This document shows positions 60,414 to 64,000 of a stretch of DNA of 64,000 bases, one piece after another. The first letter of the stretch is position 1. Every line of letters begins with the position of its first letter. The notes below the pieces were generated by a model that saw only the letters and a list, made by a program, of their open reading frames with translations, made no database searches and was not told where the DNA came from. The DNA is from Sphingobacterium mizutaii. Lineage in GTDB: Bacteria; Bacteroidota; Bacteroidia; Sphingobacteriales; Sphingobacteriaceae. Location: positions 2,852,001-2,916,000 of the forward strand of contig NZ_LT906468.1 in the NCBI RefSeq assembly GCF_900187125.1, written 5' to 3'. The position numbers and the translations under genes are program-made.

Positions 60414-63400
60414 TTACATTTTTTTCACTCGGATGTTACGAAGGAAAACCTCTGTACCATGGCCAAGGAAACCGATATGGCCTGAGCTATTGCTTAATCC
60501 AGGGTGACTTTTCCCATCAGCAGGACCATTCTTGGTTGCTTGTTTCAAGTCGCCATCAACAATAACTTTTCCATTGACAGTGATTTTGATCTTATCCCCT
60601 TGGATACGGATTTCTTCAGTATTCCATTCTCCAACTGGATTTAAGGCACCACGTTTCGCAGCGATGATTCCGTAAACAGAACCGTGATATTGATAAGGTT
60701 TAAGATCTTTGTAAACATCTGCCCCATCATCCAAGATCTGGATTTCCATTCCTTGGTATGCTGCATCACCTTCTAATGGGGTACGGATTCCCACACCATT
60801 GTTCGCTCCTGGAGTTAATTTGAACTCAAATCTATAAACGAAATCGCCATATTGATCTTTCGTATATAAGTTCTTTCCAAATTTAGCATCAGGATTCGAA
60901 CGGATATAACCTTCCGGAGTGACCTCATAAGCTGGAGTACTGGTCCATTTATCTAAGTTCGTACCGTCAAAAAGCATTTCAAAACCTTCTTGTTTCTCTT
61001 GATTGCTCAAGGAGTAAACTTCTTTACGTGGAATTTCCTTGATAAAGATATCACGGTACCATACTCTTGAACCATGGGCTTGTAGCTCGATCTGTTCTGT
61101 TGGGAAGATAGATTGATTGCGGTCCCAATAGTTTTCCAATGGAACATTATCAACGACCAATTCACCATTTAACCAAACGGAAACATCTTCACCTACCATT
61201 TTGATCTTAAAGGTATTCCACTCTCCTAAAGCATTATCTGCAACCTTAATAGGGTCTTTGGCATTTTTAGCATTGTTGTATAGACCACCAGAACCTACTT
61301 GGGCACCTACCTCGGTACGGGAGATATCCCAGATCTGAACTTGTGGAGTTCCTCTTAGGTAAATACCAGCATCTGGTTCTTTACCATTAGGATCTAATTT
61401 CCAATCCACCAACATTTCAAAATCGCCGTATTTCTTAATGGTTGCGATATTGTCGCCATGACCGCTGAAAACTAAGTCTCCATTTTCTGCAGTCCAGCTT
61501 TCGCGCATCTTTTTGTCAGCTTCAACTTGTTTCTTTGCCAATTCAGCTTTTGACATATTAGCACGTTTGATCGGATTTTCAACCAAGCCTTGCCATCCTG
61601 TCAAATCTTTACCATTGAACATGGAAATGTAGCCTTCACCACTTGGCATTTCAGCTAAATGACGTACAATAGCTTCTTTCAGGTAAGAGCTTTCGCTTCC
61701 TGATAGTCTAGTTGCAGCATCATTTAAGATCTTGCGAACATCAGCTCCAATATAGTCCTTGTGGTCCATAGCAATATTCATGGCTACGTTTGTTGCTGAC
61801 CCACCTAAATCTTTGTCATTCATGTACTGCGCAGCAAACATCAATGCTTGGTAAGTACCAGTAGATTGAAGATTGGATAAAGCCGCTCTCTTTTGTTTGA
61901 CATCTTGAGCAAGCTCAAAAGCATCTTTTAACAATAAGGTTTTCTGATCAGGATTTACTTTGCTCGCATTCAATTGTTTGATCAGGCCATTGAAAATGGT
62001 ATTGAAAAGTGCTGGATCTTTTTCTGTTTTGGAGAGACGGATCAAGACTGGAAGAGATTCCGAATTTGACCAGTTCGCCAAAGCTTGGATAGATTCAGCT
62101 TTCAATGGACCATTACTACCTACATAGTTTTCAACTGCTTTTAGTGCCTCTGTACCCCCCACTCCTGCGAAGATTGGGAAATATTTAGCAGCTGAAGGAG
62201 CAGCAGAACGTGAAATATTTGCAGCTAAACGTTGGATTTTTGCATCCTTATCTGGGCTGGCATTAATAGCATCAATTGCTGCTTGTTGTGCGTATTTTAA
62301 TTCTTCACCTGAAGCATTATCCATTAATTGGATGACAGCCTCTAGGTTATCTGGGTTTACGGTATTGGATAAGGCTTTGAAAGCCGCCAATTTCACTGCA
62401 GCATCCGATGAAGCCGTTAAGGGCAATACCGCAGCTGAAGAGGATGGATTTGTTCTGTGGGAAAGGACATCCAATAAAGCAACTTGTGTTTTAGCATCCG
62501 CGTTGGCTAAAGCTCCGTTTACCACATCCATTGTTCCTTTATCCTTTGAAGATAAAAGCAAGGTTTTGATCACAGCCAATTCCTTTTCAGAAGCATTTGG
62601 AATCTGCTTGATCAAGAAGTCTGAATTTGCACCTTTGGTCAAAACAGAAAGCGCATTTAAAGCAGCGATTTTAGCTTCCTCATCTTTCAATGCAGGAAAG
62701 CTCTTCTCAATAGCCTTTACTGAGCCCGTTGCGTCTTCAGTTGCCAAGAAGTTCAGTAAGCTTTCTTGCGCATCTCCATCGAATTTTCTCAAGGAGCCCG
62801 CTAATTTCACTAGGTCACTAGCCTTTGCCTCATCAGCCAATAAGCCTAGGGCTACATTGCGAAGAAGCTTGTCTTCATTCGAAGCCAATTTGATCAATTG
62901 TTTCTTCTGCTTTGCAGGGTTGATGGCCGTCAATACAGAAATAGCTCCGGCTTGGATTGTTGGAGCTTTGAATGCTGTAGCATTTTTGTATAAGGTGGTA
63001 GCAAATCTGGTTGCTTCCGCATCTTTATCTTTCTTAGCTAATCCTTCTGCATAGTCAACTGCTAAACTTGCAGCATTGGTTCTATCGTATTGGTAGCTCT
63101 TCTCTTCTGCTTTCGTTAAGAAAAGTTCGGCTGAATTAGGGCCTGCAATTTTACTCAATGCAGTAAGACCCGCCAATTGGAAATTATCTGATGTATACTT
63201 CGCAATCAGCTCAATGATTTTCGCCTCTGCTTCTGTAGATTCCAACTCACCAAGTGCCGTAACGATCGCGCTAGCTGTTTTTTCAGTCGCTGAGCTATTT
63301 AAAGCAGCATTCAAAGCACTTGCAGCTTCTGGAGTATGGATTGCATTCAGAACGCGGGCAGCCTTTTCAGCTAGGTCCTCGTCTGCCAAATAGGGTGCTA

Positions 63401-63812
63401 CCTTATCAATAGCATCGTTTTTAGCACAGAACTTAAGCAATTCAAAGACGTATCCTTTGTTGTTTTTGTCGGTCAATTTATCCAATGCCTCCAATAAGCC
63501 TTTCACATAGGTTGCACGCTGGCTTTCCATGTTCGGCTGCATCACAAAAAAGGCATACGAATTCGTTGCATATTCGATTGGCGCATTATTTCCTCCTTGA
63601 GGTTTCAATCCTAGCAACAGCGCTGAAACATCCTCGGAAGTAAAACCTTCCAATTCCTTCATCGCCGATAAGAACTTTGCTTGTTCTTCAGCAGGCTGTT
63701 GGGCTAATACATCGGCAATCTTGGTCGCGGTGGTGCGTCCTGAAGGTTGCTGTGCATAAGCGGCAACTTGTAAAAATAATAATGCGGCTATGGTGTTAAA
63801 TACTTTTTTCAT
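60414..63812 (-). CDS. Secreted HEAT-repeat protein with two DUF1080 domains
   Basis: The start at ATG 63810-63812 (MKKVFNTIAALLFLQVAAYA, cleaved at AQQ) gives 1132 residues; an upstream TTG adds only eight. Residues about 60-720 are Ala/Leu-rich helical HEAT-like repeats. Two DUF1080 domains follow, at about 725-935 (MFNGKDLTGWQGL) and 943-1132 (LFDGTNLDKWTS). DUF1080 is the 3-keto-disaccharide hydrolase fold, a jelly roll acting on oxidised glycosides or binding glycans. The next gene upstream ends as a Gfo/Idh/MocA oxidoreductase, the usual partner that makes 3-keto sugars, so the pair probably acts on one glycoside pathway. Confidence 0.87.
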   Translation of the reverse strand: MKKVFNTIAALLFLQVAAYAQQPSGRTTATKIADVLAQQPAEEQAKFLSAMKELEGFTSEDVSALLLGLKPQGGNNAPIEYATNSYAFFVMQPNMESQRATYVKGLLEALDKLTDKNNKGYVFELLKFCAKNDAIDKVAPYLADEDLAEKAARVLNAIHTPEAASALNAALNSSATEKTASAIVTALGELESTEAEAKIIELIAKYTSDNFQLAGLTALSKIAGPNSAELFLTKAEEKSYQYDRTNAASLAVDYAEGLAKKDKDAEATRFATTLYKNATAFKAPTIQAGAISVLTAINPAKQKKQLIKLASNEDKLLRNVALGLLADEAKASDLVKLAGSLRKFDGDAQESLLNFLATEDATGSVKAIEKSFPALKDEEAKIAALNALSVLTKGANSDFLIKQIPNASEKELAVIKTLLLSSKDKGTMDVVNGALANADAKTQVALLDVLSHRTNPSSSAAVLPLTASSDAAVKLAAFKALSNTVNPDNLEAVIQLMDNASGEELKYAQQAAIDAINASPDKDAKIQRLAANISRSAAPSAAKYFPIFAGVGGTEALKAVENYVGSNGPLKAESIQALANWSNSESLPVLIRLSKTEKDPALFNTIFNGLIKQLNASKVNPDQKTLLLKDAFELAQDVKQKRAALSNLQSTGTYQALMFAAQYMNDKDLGGSATNVAMNIAMDHKDYIGADVRKILNDAATRLSGSESSYLKEAIVRHLAEMPSGEGYISMFNGKDLTGWQGLVENPIKRANMSKAELAKKQVEADKKMRESWTAENGDLVFSGHGDNIATIKKYGDFEMLVDWKLDPNGKEPDAGIYLRGTPQVQIWDISRTEVGAQVGSGGLYNNAKNAKDPIKVADNALGEWNTFKIKMVGEDVSVWLNGELVVDNVPLENYWDRNQSIFPTEQIELQAHGSRVWYRDIFIKEIPRKEVYSLSNQEKQEGFEMLFDGTNLDKWTSTPAYEVTPEGYIRSNPDAKFGKNLYTKDQYGDFVYRFEFKLTPGANNGVGIRTPLEGDAAYQGMEIQILDDGADVYKDLKPYQYHGSVYGIIAAKRGALNPVGEWNTEEIRIQGDKIKITVNGKVIVDGDLKQATKNGPADGKSHPGLSNSSGHIGFLGHGTEVFLRNIRVKKM

Positions 63813-63823
63813 GTTTCGTAGGT

Positions 63824-64000
63824 TTAGAAAGACCAAGGTCCTCTCATCGGCTGGTGAATTAATCTGTTAGCTGCTTCATCATTGACAAACTCCTGTTTAG
63901 CGGAATCATAATGCAAAGTTCTGTTCAACCTAAGTGCTGCAAGCCCTAAGTTGATCAAGGTACAGGAGTAATAACCATTTTCTTCGTTCAGTGCGAATTT
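63824..64000 (-). CDS. Gfo/Idh/MocA-type oxidoreductase, C-terminal end only
   Basis: The frame is open from the right window edge to TAA at 63824-63826, giving 58 residues. They read NGYYSCTLINLGLAALRLNR, then YDSAKQEFVNDEAANRLIHQ and the end PMRGPWSF. The end QPMRxPW is typical of Gfo/Idh/MocA family proteins of Bacteroidota that pair with DUF1080 hydrolases. It is 11 bp upstream of the HEAT/DUF1080 start, so both are in one operon. The NAD-binding part lies outside the window. Confidence 0.7.
   Translation of the reverse strand, partial: KFALNEENGYYSCTLINLGLAALRLNRTLHYDSAKQEFVNDEAANRLIHQPMRGPWSF

Noticed and set aside
62332-63054. 240-codon ORF antisense to the HEAT-repeat region
   Set aside because: Long only because the Ala-rich sense strand avoids stops in this antisense frame; Ser/Ala/Lys-rich translation without domain features.

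Overview
The window looks like a chromosomal segment of a Bacteroidota species, most likely from the Sphingobacteriaceae (Sphingobacterium/Pedobacter type). The evidence is an AT-rich genome, a SusC/SusD outer-membrane pair, secreted DUF1080 and GH92 glycan enzymes, DUF6266 and DUF4397 proteins, few Shine-Dalgarno sites, and promoters of the TTG-N18/19-TAnnTTTG type. I made no database search. Family names rest on motifs visible in the translations.

Layout. 1-3440: a cut-off DUF6266 gene, an M48 metalloprotease and a Vsr-like endonuclease. 3625-7134: the methylcitrate operon prpB-prpC-prpD for propionyl-CoA. 7167-8571: repeat island 1. 8637-11924: a beta-oxidation pair (acyl-CoA dehydrogenase, then a fused hydratase/3-hydroxyacyl-CoA dehydrogenase). 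12170-15469: a hypothetical gene, a frameshifted acetyltransferase, a methyltransferase and an acetyltransferase. 15942-17733: a small regulatory locus with a SufR-like Cys-rich regulator, an 87-aa protein, a 45-aa protein and a 36-bp palindrome overlapping a promoter. 17734-18711: repeat island 2. 18712-22856: an acetyltransferase, a nuclease/phosphatase-fold membrane protein, a methyltransferase and an ACR3/ArsC-type arsenic pair. 23073-29079: a SusCD pair and an SH3-like secreted protein. 29147-35269: a tight biotin operon (ferritin-like protein-bioF-bioD-bioB-bioA) with a divergent MocR-type regulator. 35273-39537: small proteins, a Cys-rich copper-binding bundle, a serine hydrolase, tRNA-His and a WbqC protein. 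39922-45944: a secreted beta-propeller protein facing a GH92-glycerate kinase-hydroxyacid dehydrogenase operon. 46359-47530: small membrane and secreted proteins. 47545-48715: repeat island 3. 48844-56914: htpG, a SUFU-like protein, DUF4397, a hypothetical protein, smc and a small membrane protein. 56915-57878: repeat island 4. 57879-64000: an S9 peptidase, a HEAT/DUF1080 protein and the end of a Gfo/Idh/MocA oxidoreductase.

Three things stand out. (1) The four gene-poor islands are mosaics of shared repeat modules. One is a ~160-bp element present three times, with a perfect 38-bp palindrome inside 11-bp terminal inverted repeats. Another is a hairpin whose variants show a compensatory base-pair change. 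(2) A protein with a complete ferritin-like di-iron ligand pattern opens the biotin operon, which has no bioC or bioH in this window. (3) A SufR-like regulator sits next to a 36-bp palindrome that overlaps the -33 box of a small gene. No transposase, integrase, phage gene, CRISPR array or rRNA was seen.
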